This document shows positions 37,601 through 41,929 of a DNA stretch of 64,000 nt, in pieces (positions within the stretch are counted from its first letter, which is position 1; every line of letters starts with the position of its first letter). The translations under genes and the position numbers were made by a program. Below the pieces are notes generated by a model. The model had not been told where the DNA came from. It searched no databases and saw nothing but the letters and a program-made list of their open reading frames with translations. This DNA is from Megaleporinus macrocephalus (Eukaryota > Chordata > Actinopteri > Characiformes > Anostomidae), in the NCBI GenBank assembly GCA_021613375.1, contig CM038726.1, forward strand, positions 11,230,253-11,294,252, given 5' to 3'.

Positions 37601-38349
37601 GAAAATTCAAATACGCCGCGAACCAACTTCAACCTCTATACTCAACTGGTAATCAATATTTAAAACAAAATATGAAGTTTCTACTGCTTGCTAGACTAAT
37701 GGCAACTAATGTATGTACCCTAGAAGTCCAAAATCGCATTTCTACCACATTAATGCCCCTCAGCCCATAACGATTTTACTGTCTTGTAAATGCTATGTTC
37801 TAGCGCTTATATTAAGAATAATTTTTGCACACACTCACGAAGTTTCTTCCACATCGCATGATGGCAGGCGATAAACCCCTTCCGAATTGCATCACAAACT
37901 TTTCGATAATCTTTCGACCAAAATCCTCTCTGTTTCTTAAGAAAATCCCACAAATGATCACGGGCAAAGTGAGCTGCTTCTCTCCCGCCGTGCCCATCGA
38001 ACACAGCGAAAAATGCAACAGACTTTCGCGATTCTGGGGCTGAAACTGCATTTGGCCCGTTTGACTCGGTTTCCCAAACATTCTGTCTGGCGTCAGTTGA
38101 CATATTTTTTGTCCATGTTACTACGACGGGCTCACATTTGGATAAACATTCAGATGCGTCTAGTAGGGTCGACGCAGCACCACGATCAGTTTTGTTGTCC
38201 GCCTTAGGATCCCCGTGTCCGACAAAGCTAAGCTTTTCGTTATTCGGTTCGTCGTCCACTATTACCTTGGTAACATCTTCCATATATTTCCTTCCTCCTT
38301 GTTCGGAGAATACACTCACACGAAGTGACAGACTGGTATGCATGATCAT
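4901..38349 (-). CDS. ppm1d: PP2C-family phosphatase PPM1D/Wip1, six coding exons
   Basis: Metal-dependent Ser/Thr phosphatase of the PPM/PP2C family. In vertebrates Wip1 is a p53-induced nuclear enzyme that dephosphorylates ATM, p53, p38 and gamma-H2AX and ends the DNA-damage response. The minus-strand exons are 38349-37839, 33514-33286, 17759-17635, 10764-10583, 9409-9185 and 5284-4901. Their phases match exactly and total 1656 nt (551 aa plus stop). Visible landmarks are VFDGHGG at about residues 116-122, HVGDSSVV near 202-209, the basic loop [15 protein letters not shown] near 254-268 (specific to PPM1D), SDGLWN near 326-331, and ADNTS near 375-379. These supply the PP2C metal-binding aspartates. 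The C-terminus ends in CVC, as in mammalian Wip1. It is shorter than the roughly 605-residue human protein, mostly in the tail. The start could be Met1 or Met3 ([12 protein letters not shown]). No break was seen. Confidence 0.95.
5285..9184 (-). other. ppm1d: ppm1d intron 5
   Basis: About 3.9 kb of AT-rich intron. It has a short TA-rich run near 7690-7715, and the open frames near 7800-8170 overlap on both strands with no family resemblance. No mobile element was recognised. Confidence 0.6.
9185..9409 (-). CDS. ppm1d: ppm1d coding exon 5
   Basis: 225 nt, phase 0 on both sides, with acceptor tctattctcag and donor atcaag|gtatgt. Encodes [31 protein letters not shown] (the last catalytic Asp) and the start of the C-terminal tail. 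It closes the PP2C catalytic fold. Confidence 0.93.
9410..10582 (-). other. ppm1d: ppm1d intron 4
   Basis: About 1.2 kb of AT-rich intron between coding exons 4 and 5. I recognise no element, RNA gene or extra exon in it. Confidence 0.6.
10583..10764 (-). CDS. ppm1d: ppm1d coding exon 4
   Basis: 182 nt with acceptor tttaatatag and donor gctgtg|gtaggt. Encodes [20 protein letters not shown] and the [12 protein letters not shown] metal-site motif. It starts in phase 1, completing the Gly codon from exon 3, and ends in phase 0. Confidence 0.93.
11187..11361 (+). mobile_element. LTR-like end, copy A (BEL/Pao relic)
   Basis: Contains tattttt(g/t)c...ttattcttgta, then aacattttggtttagtaa, then aacaaaactgg and aaactgcatctaca. 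The same ordered blocks recur at 16412-16581 in the same orientation. The two copies bracket gag-like coding fragments, which is the layout of two LTRs around a retrotransposon interior. The true outer LTR borders were not resolved. Confidence 0.55.
11792..12030 (+). pseudogene. BEL/Pao-type gag fragment, N-terminal part
   Basis: Starts at an ATG with [20 protein letters not shown] and a SRHSSLA stretch. It then shifts frame into a charged helical segment ([20 protein letters not shown]) and stops. An acidic start, a Ser/Ala-rich linker and a coiled coil are what I recall of fish BEL/Pao gag proteins. At least one frameshift breaks it. A later part of the same kind of gag lies at 15690-15989. 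Confidence 0.45.
12143..12290. repeat. Fish interspersed repeat fragment
   Basis: Runs from gactttattggtgccagagg to actagggggcagtgagcg. Both phrases resemble recurrent fish short-repeat and LINE-tail sequence (an 'actttattg..agaggaaattc' tail). No coding content; the family is not resolved. Confidence 0.35.
12440..12662. repeat. Polypurine tract plus TACA microsatellite
   Basis: About 190 nt of almost pure A/G with A-rich interruptions, followed by TACA/CA repeats near 12628-12662. It generates spurious Phe/Leu-rich and Ser/Phe-rich frames on the minus strand. Confidence 0.85.
12770..13095. other. Isolated GC-rich, C-skewed block in intron 3
   Basis: A roughly 300-nt block rich in CCC/CAG/GAGG on the + strand, far more GC-rich than all flanking DNA. 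Three overlapping minus-strand frames stay open across it, which follows from the low A/T content and is not evidence for a gene. I could not assign it to a repeat family. Confidence 0.5.
13490..14640 (-). mobile_element. L2-type LINE, reverse transcriptase 3' half
   Basis: The minus-strand reading frame 14587-13769 (272 codons) carries [20 protein letters not shown] and YVDDTQIY, followed by [33 protein letters not shown] and [25 protein letters not shown]. These are the palm and thumb blocks of L2/CR1-clade reverse transcriptases. The 3' end (gtgctctataaataaattta, near 13480-13510) is the L2 signature. The 5' part is missing, and GVPQGS is altered to GVPQGW. It lies next to an L1 fragment of the same orientation. 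Confidence 0.85.
14770..15560 (-). mobile_element. L1-type LINE, ORF1 region
   Basis: The minus strand begins at 15470 with a Lys-rich start ([20 protein letters not shown]). A coiled coil (about residues 35-115) follows, then the RRM-like start [16 protein letters not shown]. After a frameshift near 15060 it continues as [20 protein letters not shown] and [11 protein letters not shown], and after a stop as [20 protein letters not shown]. That order is the L1 ORF1p layout: coiled coil, RRM, C-terminal domain. About 90 nt of probable 5' UTR precede it. ORF2 is absent. Confidence 0.82.
15690..15989 (+). pseudogene. BEL/Pao-type gag fragment, central part
   Basis: An open frame reading [20 protein letters not shown], then FDDIQEV and [15 protein letters not shown] 'DLVNFI....DPLF.DIQ' block followed by 'FAT' is the pattern I associate with the central region of BEL/Pao gag proteins in fish. 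It ends at a TAA just past a possible donor (acgt|gtaagt). Upstream, another frame ([19 protein letters not shown]) is open and may join by frameshift. Family call from memory; an unrelated host exon is the alternative. Confidence 0.45.
16130..16384 (+). mobile_element. ZBED/hAT transposase fragment (BED finger)
   Basis: One frame reads [17 protein letters not shown]. After a shift, the next reads [15 protein letters not shown]. Together they show the Cys pair and the His/Cys pair of a BED zinc finger, as in hAT transposases. The frameshift inactivates it. It sits between the gag fragment and LTR-like copy B. Confidence 0.6.
16412..16581 (+). mobile_element. LTR-like end, copy B (BEL/Pao relic)
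   Basis: Second copy of the block seen at 11187-11361, with the same order of shared phrases (agaactaaac, ttattttt, attcttgta, aacattttggtttagtaa, aaactgcatctaca). Divergence is visible as substitutions and small indels. Confidence 0.55.
17030..17135 (+). repeat. L2-tailed repeat fragment
   Basis: Reads ggcgctatataaataaac followed by attgacttgact at 17100-17130, with tgtcgaccagaggagga just upstream. This is the end of the repeat family also seen at 2789-3361 and 56101-56950, here in the + orientation. Confidence 0.7.
17218..17335 (+). mobile_element. L2-like RT fragment
   Basis: A short stretch translating as LDQNAAARH with flanking sequence that fits the conserved 'LVQNAAARL' block of L2/CR1 reverse transcriptases. 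Too short and decayed for a closer call. Confidence 0.4.
17635..17759 (-). CDS. ppm1d: ppm1d coding exon 3
   Basis: 125 nt with acceptor tgtattcctag and donor ttgg|gtaaaa. Encodes the Wip1-specific basic loop ([18 protein letters not shown]) and [10 protein letters not shown]. In human Wip1 this loop is linked to substrate choice. The intron before it is the largest (about 15.5 kb) and is swollen by nested LINEs. Confidence 0.93.
17780..18630. other. ppm1d intron 2, 5'-most gap, nothing recognised
   Basis: AT-rich intron just upstream of exon 3 in transcript terms. Short open frames on the + strand (17866-18111, 18335-18532) have no family resemblance and no splice context. Confidence 0.5.
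18630..18715. repeat. Direct repeat flanking hAT relic, left copy
   Basis: ggttccactcataaaagacc, then ggttctttgaatggggtgag, then acctaatcaattacagcaat. The same sequence, with two or three changes, recurs at about 19645-19710, where it forms one end of a Tc1-like relic. Confidence 0.8.
18750..19520 (+). mobile_element. hAT (ZBED-like) transposase relic
   Basis: The open frame 19111-19497 reads [20 protein letters not shown], then [20 protein letters not shown], then [10 protein letters not shown]. This is the 'Y.LPSR.YFSE..LP.LY' and '[16 protein letters not shown]' region of hAT transposases related to ZBED proteins. The dimerisation domain and most of the catalytic core are missing. The upstream gatatcggtcccgatatgac near 18790 looks like the 'atatcgg' repeats common in hAT ends. 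Confidence 0.75.
19640..20298 (-). mobile_element. Tc1-like transposon relic
   Basis: Ends at 20298 with caaatactttgtcacagtac tgta, a typical Tc1 terminus. On the minus strand, frame 20131-19688 and its neighbours keep scraps such as VVVVWGC (from 'SVMVWGC') and the Trp-rich segment before it, with shifts between them. The left terminus was not found. The segment at 19645-19710 is duplicated at 18630-18715. Confidence 0.7.
20581..20620. repeat. Perfect 20-bp tandem duplication
   Basis: Two identical 20-nt units (cagctgctgccggatgcatg) back to back, followed by a few more matching bases. It sits just 5' of the Rex1-like element. Confidence 0.9.
20640..22905 (+). mobile_element. Rex1/Babar-like LINE, endonuclease plus RT
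   Basis: One ORF2 read-through. The endonuclease C-terminal part has [17 protein letters not shown] and [14 protein letters not shown]. It runs through a TGA stop at 21207-21209 in the same frame into the reverse transcriptase. RT blocks seen are [73 protein letters not shown] and [10 protein letters not shown]. The catalytic pair DD is kept, but the usual FADD reads FTDD. A frameshift lies near 22560, after which the RT thumb follows in the 22595-22906 frame ([10 protein letters not shown]). The 5' half of the endonuclease and the 3' tail are missing. Confidence 0.9.
22906..24308. other. ppm1d intron 2 gap, nothing recognised
   Basis: About 1.4 kb of AT-rich intron between LINE and Tc1 pieces, with no coding, RNA or repeat feature I can support. 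Confidence 0.5.
24309..24590 (+). mobile_element. Tc1-like transposon, 3' fragment
   Basis: Translates as [15 protein letters not shown], the third catalytic acidic block (SPDLN.IE..W) of Tc1 transposases. A frameshift follows, then [19 protein letters not shown] and the C-terminal AAKGDPTPY. It ends with a Tc1-type terminus, cattgtccaacccctgta. The left two-thirds are lost. Confidence 0.8.
24988..25489. mobile_element. hAT-like MITE with 8-bp target duplication
   Basis: Starts CAGTGTTGtCAACT and ends AGTTGgCAACAGTG: inverted termini of about 14 bp with two mismatches. It is flanked on both sides by ttcgcacg (24980-24987 and 25490-25497), a perfect 8-bp duplication as hAT insertion makes. 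Motifs tagcgac and ctagcgat recur near both ends. It has no coding capacity. A LINE-tail-like segment at about 25212-25260 (tagatagatactttcttgat) lies inside. Confidence 0.85.
25619..26560 (+). pseudogene. LINE ORF1 with SGNH-esterase-like domain
   Basis: The first frame encodes a Cys-containing, coiled-coil-prone start ([20 protein letters not shown]) with a long linker. An overlapping frame then carries [14 protein letters not shown], the block I GDS motif of SGNH hydrolases. After stops, [13 protein letters not shown] matches the 'DGIHPN' block V that holds the catalytic Asp and His. This is the ORF1 type of CR1/L2-group LINEs. At least three frame breaks. Confidence 0.75.
26764..27320 (+). 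pseudogene. Outer LINE, ORF2 endonuclease part
   Basis: [17 protein letters not shown] and [11 protein letters not shown] are the first APE-endonuclease blocks (N, then E). After frameshifts come a [12 protein letters not shown] block, a [15 protein letters not shown] block (D-x-N) and [12 protein letters not shown]. The final SDH block lies about 2.7 kb further on, beyond the inserted element. Confidence 0.75.
27330..30062 (+). mobile_element. Inner LINE of the same family, internally deleted
   Basis: It begins with gagcgagcgacagagagctc, echoing the outer element's gtgagcgaccaagagagcac. Frame 27364-28074 carries VGDSIVKR (ORF1 esterase motif) fused by deletion to the ORF2 endonuclease ([21 protein letters not shown]). 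A second deletion removes the end of the endonuclease. RT blocks follow ([52 protein letters not shown]). Its 3' end is gtgaaaataaaggttgattgat. Tandem decapeptide-like repeats (ETNARQTRR) lie in its ORF1. Confidence 0.78.
30340..32200 (+). pseudogene. Outer LINE, ORF2 reverse transcriptase part
   Basis: Resumes the outer ORF2. Linker ([20 protein letters not shown]), RT fingers ([20 protein letters not shown]), then palm and thumb in broken frames ([30 protein letters not shown]). The 'FADDT' catalytic block is decayed (reads close to 'YADYTIL'), so it could not be active even without the stops. Confidence 0.7.
32656..33285. other. ppm1d intron 2, exon-2-proximal gap
   Basis: About 630 nt of AT-rich intron between the LINE tail and exon 2. 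Nothing recognised. Confidence 0.5.
33286..33514 (-). CDS. ppm1d: ppm1d coding exon 2
   Basis: 229 nt with acceptor tgctttacag and donor ggcag|gtatga. Encodes [19 protein letters not shown], the [11 protein letters not shown] metal-site region, and [10 protein letters not shown] through IEGLGG. It is phase 1 in and phase 2 out, matching its neighbours. The preceding intron (about 4.3 kb) carries a hAT and a Tc1 element. Confidence 0.93.
33805..33891. repeat. 87-bp segment duplicated inside nearby hAT element
   Basis: Matches 34786-34872 with only about two mismatches over 87 bp (both contain gtcgaggctgaacaaagt and gcaattcctccggacagttt). This copy lies outside, about 80 bp left of the element's terminus; the other lies inside it. 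Confidence 0.85.
33973..34935. mobile_element. Non-autonomous hAT-type element
   Basis: Begins tagagatcgaccgatatggg and ends gatatatcagtcgatctcta: inverted termini of about 17 bp with one mismatch. Flanks are catccaat and catccaaa (7 of 8). Shifting the border by one gives a perfect acatccaa pair. The interior has AT-rich shoulders and a CpG-rich core (cgcacgacccgcgagaaata, near 34310). No transposase frame. It is in intron 1 of ppm1d. Confidence 0.8.
35403..36801 (-). mobile_element. Tc1-like transposon with long inverted repeats
   Basis: A TA dinucleotide lies on each side (35401-35402, 36802-36803). Termini are CAACCCCTGGCAAAAATTAT and its inverse, identical for 29 bp. The inverted repeats extend over 200 bp, with the motif aaaaattatggaatca repeated inside each arm: the IR/DR layout of Sleeping-Beauty-like elements. 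It carries one transposase pseudogene on the minus strand and lies in ppm1d intron 1. Confidence 0.93.
35698..36528 (-). pseudogene. Tc1-family transposase, internally deleted
   Basis: The start [20 protein letters not shown] leads into a paired-type DNA-binding region: helix-turn-helix [20 protein letters not shown], then GRPRK. A second helix block ([20 protein letters not shown]) follows. Catalytic blocks seen are IFSDESQ (first D), [13 protein letters not shown] (second D) and [10 protein letters not shown] (E). About 50 residues between the first and second D, including the usual 'MIWG' strand, are missing in frame. The frame shifts near 35870; the C-terminal remainder ([12 protein letters not shown]) ends near 35698. 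Inactive, but internally deleted Tc1 copies can be mobilised in trans. Confidence 0.88.
36990..37075. mobile_element. hAT-type terminus fragment
   Basis: tatcgcaatatg, then aaaatattgcgatgtcattt, then tgcatgcagccctaa. This matches the recurring fish hAT end 'atatcgcaat...gcagccctaa'. The other end was not located. Confidence 0.45.
37076..37838 (-). other. ppm1d intron 1, exon-1-proximal gap
   Basis: Intron sequence with an 81-codon + strand frame (37525-37770) that resembles no family known to me and lacks splice context. No element called. Confidence 0.45.
37839..38349 (-). CDS. ppm1d: ppm1d coding exon 1
   Basis: Encodes the N-terminus through [10 protein letters not shown], including YMEDV and the catalytic FAVFDGHGG motif. 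It ends after the first base of a codon at donor c|gtgagt. The divergent segment between the start and the DGHGG motif is typical of Wip1. Two in-frame Met codons lie close together; Met3 aligns best with the family's start. Confidence 0.93.
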
Positions 38350-38560
38350 AAACTGTCTTAATAATTTAAATCAATCAGTGAAAATGCGTAATGTAAGTTG
38401 TCATCAATTGAAACTAAAAAAGTTGACCCCTCCCTTTGTTTATTTGTACGCTCACTGTCTTCTTTACCAGTATTGCAGTTATTTTCCAAACAACAAAAAC
38501 ATTAAATAGTGCCATCTATTGGTTTGGAGCGAAGTTTCGCGCAAATAACTAAGATATGGG
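38350..38560 (-). promoter_or_regulatory. ppm1d: Putative ppm1d promoter: E2F-like and CCAAT boxes
   Basis: TTTCGCGC, a consensus-like E2F site, lies at 38535-38542 and an inverted CCAAT box at 38518-38522, some 170-190 nt 5' of the start codon. Spacing and order suit a TATA-less cell-cycle promoter. E2F1 control of mammalian PPM1D is known. No transcription start is visible, so the link is inference. Confidence 0.4.
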
Positions 38561-38589
38561 AGACACTTTAGGGTTATTTATTTCAAAAT

Positions 38590-38695
38590 ATTTTCAAAAA
38601 TAATTATTTATTATTATTATCTTTATAAGATAAAAATAAAGTTATAAAATTATAATATTATAATTATAAAATTATAATATTAAACAGAAACTGCA
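38590..38695. repeat. AT-rich simple repeat with 22-bp duplication
   Basis: TTATTATTATT followed by two near-copies of ttataaaattataatatta. Low complexity. Confidence 0.8.
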
Positions 38696-38699
38696 ATGT

Positions 38700-39475
38700 T
38701 AGATATGATACCCCCTGTTTAACGTTAAATCACATTAGTATATGTGTAGCAAGAAAAAGAAGAGGTGTCACTTCATGCATCAGTGTCACTTCATGCCTCA
38801 CATAGCCCAGCTGTGCATGTGCAGTTTCTTGCCACCACGTACCCATCTTTAGCTTCAAAACAAACCTAGGTTTTCCAACACAGTAACATAACATTGATTC
38901 CTACACCTTTTTATTCTGTTTTTAACACAGATTACATTAGCACATTTCTGGATATATTTTAGGAGAGTTTGTGATTAGTCAATTCTGGGATTATGTGTTA
39001 TGTGATTATGTGTTACCCACATAGCCACATTATGTGTCTCACATAGCCACATTTGACAAAAATGTAATAAAATGTAATACATTTTATTGTATCAAGATTT
39101 TTACACATTTTCAGTTCAAAAACAATTTGATGCTAAAAAACTTGATGATTCCAAATATAATAGTGCCAGAACAATGAATACTATTCTTATATGATATTGT
39201 CTCTCTTGAACAGACTACTGCAATAATGAATAAAGCCAAACCAGCAACTGTATTGGCACGGCATGCGATTACATCAACTCTTAAGGATTTATTGTTAGCC
39301 CATTAGATGTATTTCCTTGGTGATCGCCCTTTGTTTAATTTATTCAATTAGTGTGACACTGATTGTATTTTTATGTGTAAACGGACTGTGCCTGCTTTTA
39401 TTTGTTTGTATGAAAAAGAATGGAGATTCTGTTATAATATGTTTTGAAACAAATTAAAATTGTATTAAAAAAATA
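38700..39475. other. Intergenic gap, nothing recognised
   Basis: Small local duplications only (tcacttcatgc twice near 38770; cacatagccacat twice near 39020-39050). Confidence 0.5.
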
Positions 39476-39479
39476 TCAC

Positions 39480-40600
39480 CAAGCTACTGAAGGACTGAAG
39501 GGATTCCATAGCAATTTGGCTCTGCCTATGCTGTACCAATTCAGCAGGATCTGCCGAGGTCTCATCTCTCTAAAACCTAGACTGAGAACAAGACATACAC
39601 CAAAGGCTTTTTAATTTCTGGACTGTGTGTTAGACACAATACTCTGCAGCACAGGGAACGGTCGTGGCCCCATTCATCTTCACCCTCTACACTGCAGACT
39701 TCACCCACAACACCACAACCTGCCATCTACAGAAATTTTCTGAAAACTCCGCCATTGTTGGCTACATCTGAGATGGTGACTAGTGTCAGCAGAACTTTCT
39801 CTATGTCAACACGGCTAAAACCAAGAAGCTAGTGGACTTCCGGAGGACTAAGTTCTCCTCACTCACATTGGTGAACATTCAGGGAAAGGACATAGAGATC
39901 GTCAAAATCAACAAGTACCTGGGTGTTGAAGAACAAACTGGGCTGGTCGGACAACACATCTATACACATTCTGTATAAGAAAGGCCAGAGCAGGCTCTGG
40001 TCATTTGGGATACATCCATATGTTTTATGACTCAGTAGTGGTATCAGCCATCCTCTACAGCATTGTCTGCTGTTGGGCCAGCATCACGACTGCAGATAGC
40101 AAGAAACTGGACAAGCTGATTAGTTCTGTTCTGGGTTGTGCATTGGACCCAGTGGAGGTAGTTGGGGAGAGGAGGCCAAGCTGGCATCAATAACAGAGAA
40201 CATCTCTCACCCACTACAAGAGACAGTCACAGCTCTGGCCAGCACCTTCAGTAACAGGCTCATCCACCTGCGATTTGTTAAGGAGAGATACCAAAGATCA
40301 GATTGGCAGTATTTATGTAGCTGGTATAAGAGAATGTAACTGTGTAATATATATGTGCAATATATACATGTGCAATTCAACATGAATTTGTGTAGTTTCT
40401 TTTTGAATATTTTTCACCTGACCATAGAAATGTACTTATTTTCTGTAATTTCTTGTTTCTTTTTTGTATTCTGAATAACTTGCACTTTAGTCTACTTCTT
40501 GTCCTGTATCTATTATGCTGCCATTACTCTGCTGTAATGACGCAAATTTCCCCATGTGGAATAATAAAATGCTATCTCATCTTATTTTATCTTATCTTAT
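39480..40600 (+). mobile_element. Rex1/Babar-like LINE relic with 3' tail
   Basis: Broken frames keep GTVVAPFIFTLYTADFTHN (from '[20 protein letters not shown]'), VNTAKTKKLVDFRRTK and INKYLGV, in order. The 3' end is recognisable: gcaaatttccccatgtggaa, then taataaaatg and a TCTTA repeat to about 40610. It is strongly decayed and 5'-truncated. It lies between the divergent ppm1d and crystallin genes. Confidence 0.75.
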
Positions 40601-40610
40601 CTTGACTTAT

Positions 40611-41250
40611 CAAGTGTTTATGTGTTTGTCAAGATTTTTTTCTGACCACATTTCCTGGTCACCATTAGGTTTACCATTATCCTTACATATTTTAATAATG
40701 TAAGATAAGAATTACTTTGTGGAACAAAAGAAATGAAGGTGCAGAAATCATAAAAATAGTTATTTTTAGGAATATTAATCTGGGGTAACCTGATTGTAAC
40801 TAATTCCATATACACACAATACACCAGTATTCATGCATTTTTTAATTAGGCCAAAAACAAAAAAAATATGTCATTGTTTGTCATAGTAGATGCCAAGAGG
40901 GACACAAATTCTGGAGATGTTAAGTAAGGAAATGAGGAGATGAAAAGATGAAAAAGGCAAACCCTGTGGGTGTCGCCAGAGAATAAAAAAGGTGAGCAGG
41001 GTTGTGCTGAGAGCAGCTTGTCTGAATTCTCTTGGCTCACAACCTGTGGGTGCCAACTATACCCATACTTGCAGCAGAGTAAGCTAGAGGCTGTGGCCAG
41101 CCTATGCCCAGCCAGTAAGCCTATTGAGAGGCAGTCTGATGGATACAAATGTGAGCGACAGACTTGCTGCATCAACAGCATCCTGCGCCCAGACAGGTTT
41201 TGCTGCTGTGGACAGAAATAAACCATAAATACCCCCTGCAGCCCATGGCT
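40611..41250. other. Intergenic gap, overlapping open frames only
   Basis: Frames on both strands (40846-41226 minus; 40970-41221 plus) overlap fully and have no recognisable domain. The + frame is Cys-rich near its end (CERQTCC, RFCCCGQK), but there is no start context or splice support. Confidence 0.4.
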
Positions 41251-41261
41251 TGCTCACCAAA

Positions 41262-41267
41262 TATAAA
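41262..41267 (+). promoter_or_regulatory. Candidate TATA box of the crystallin gene
   Basis: TATAAA about 590 nt upstream of the crystallin ATG. A non-coding first exon could begin near 41290 and end at a donor-like aagag|gtattg near 41366. Beta-crystallin genes usually have a non-coding first exon and a TATA promoter. The positions are inference. Confidence 0.3.
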
Positions 41268-41857
41268 CATACTGACACTCACTCATTTTCACGCATCAAA
41301 CAAGAGAAAGCGGGTGCTTGTGTGAACCACATATACGCATCAAAGGTCAAAGACAATTCACTAAGAGGTATTGTATTGTCTTGTTTTGTACCTGCTATGA
41401 ATTGCTTTATATTTTTTACTTGCATCATTTCAGTTTATGTTTGTCATTTGATGTGCAACTGTTGCAGATGGCTGCTATTTTGTATATAGGTGCCGCTAGG
41501 GCTAACAATTAATTAAATAGAATCTCTACATACAAGTGTTTACAAATATGGCCTTACTTTTAAAAATCTTTTTTAATTATGTAACTGTCTTTAAACATTG
41601 GCTTCATTTGCGTTTAAAACAACTCCTGGTAACTGAATTCTGGTATACTAGAAAAAAACAACACTCAAGTTTATTAAGCACCTTGAATGTTTTTTTGTTT
41701 GAGACTGTCAGAAGCTTCTAAGCTGAATTCAATATGTTAATTTGCCTTTTTTTATTTTATGTATTTAAGTGTACACATAATTGTTTATTTTTAGGCTTAG
41801 AATGATTAATTATTCCTTAGTTTTTATGTGTTAATTTTTTTGATAAGTACTGGAAGA

Positions 41858-41929
41858 ATGTCAGATCAAGGTGCCCCAGAACAGCTGGCAGCAGGAAAGA
41901 GCCAGGGAGGTGTTGGAGTGACTTACAAG
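41858..41929 (+). CDS. crybb1: Crystallin coding exon 1 (N-terminal arm)
   Basis: 72 nt, exactly 24 codons, [20 protein letters not shown] then VTYK, donor aag|gtactg. An acceptor-like gataag lies about 10 nt upstream of the ATG, consistent with a further non-coding exon. The arm lacks the Pro-Ala repeats of mammalian beta-B1. Confidence 0.88.

Noticed and set aside
40846..41226. 126-codon minus and Cys-rich plus frames upstream of the crystallin
   Set aside because: They overlap each other fully, show no recognisable domain and have no promoter, splice or poly(A) support.
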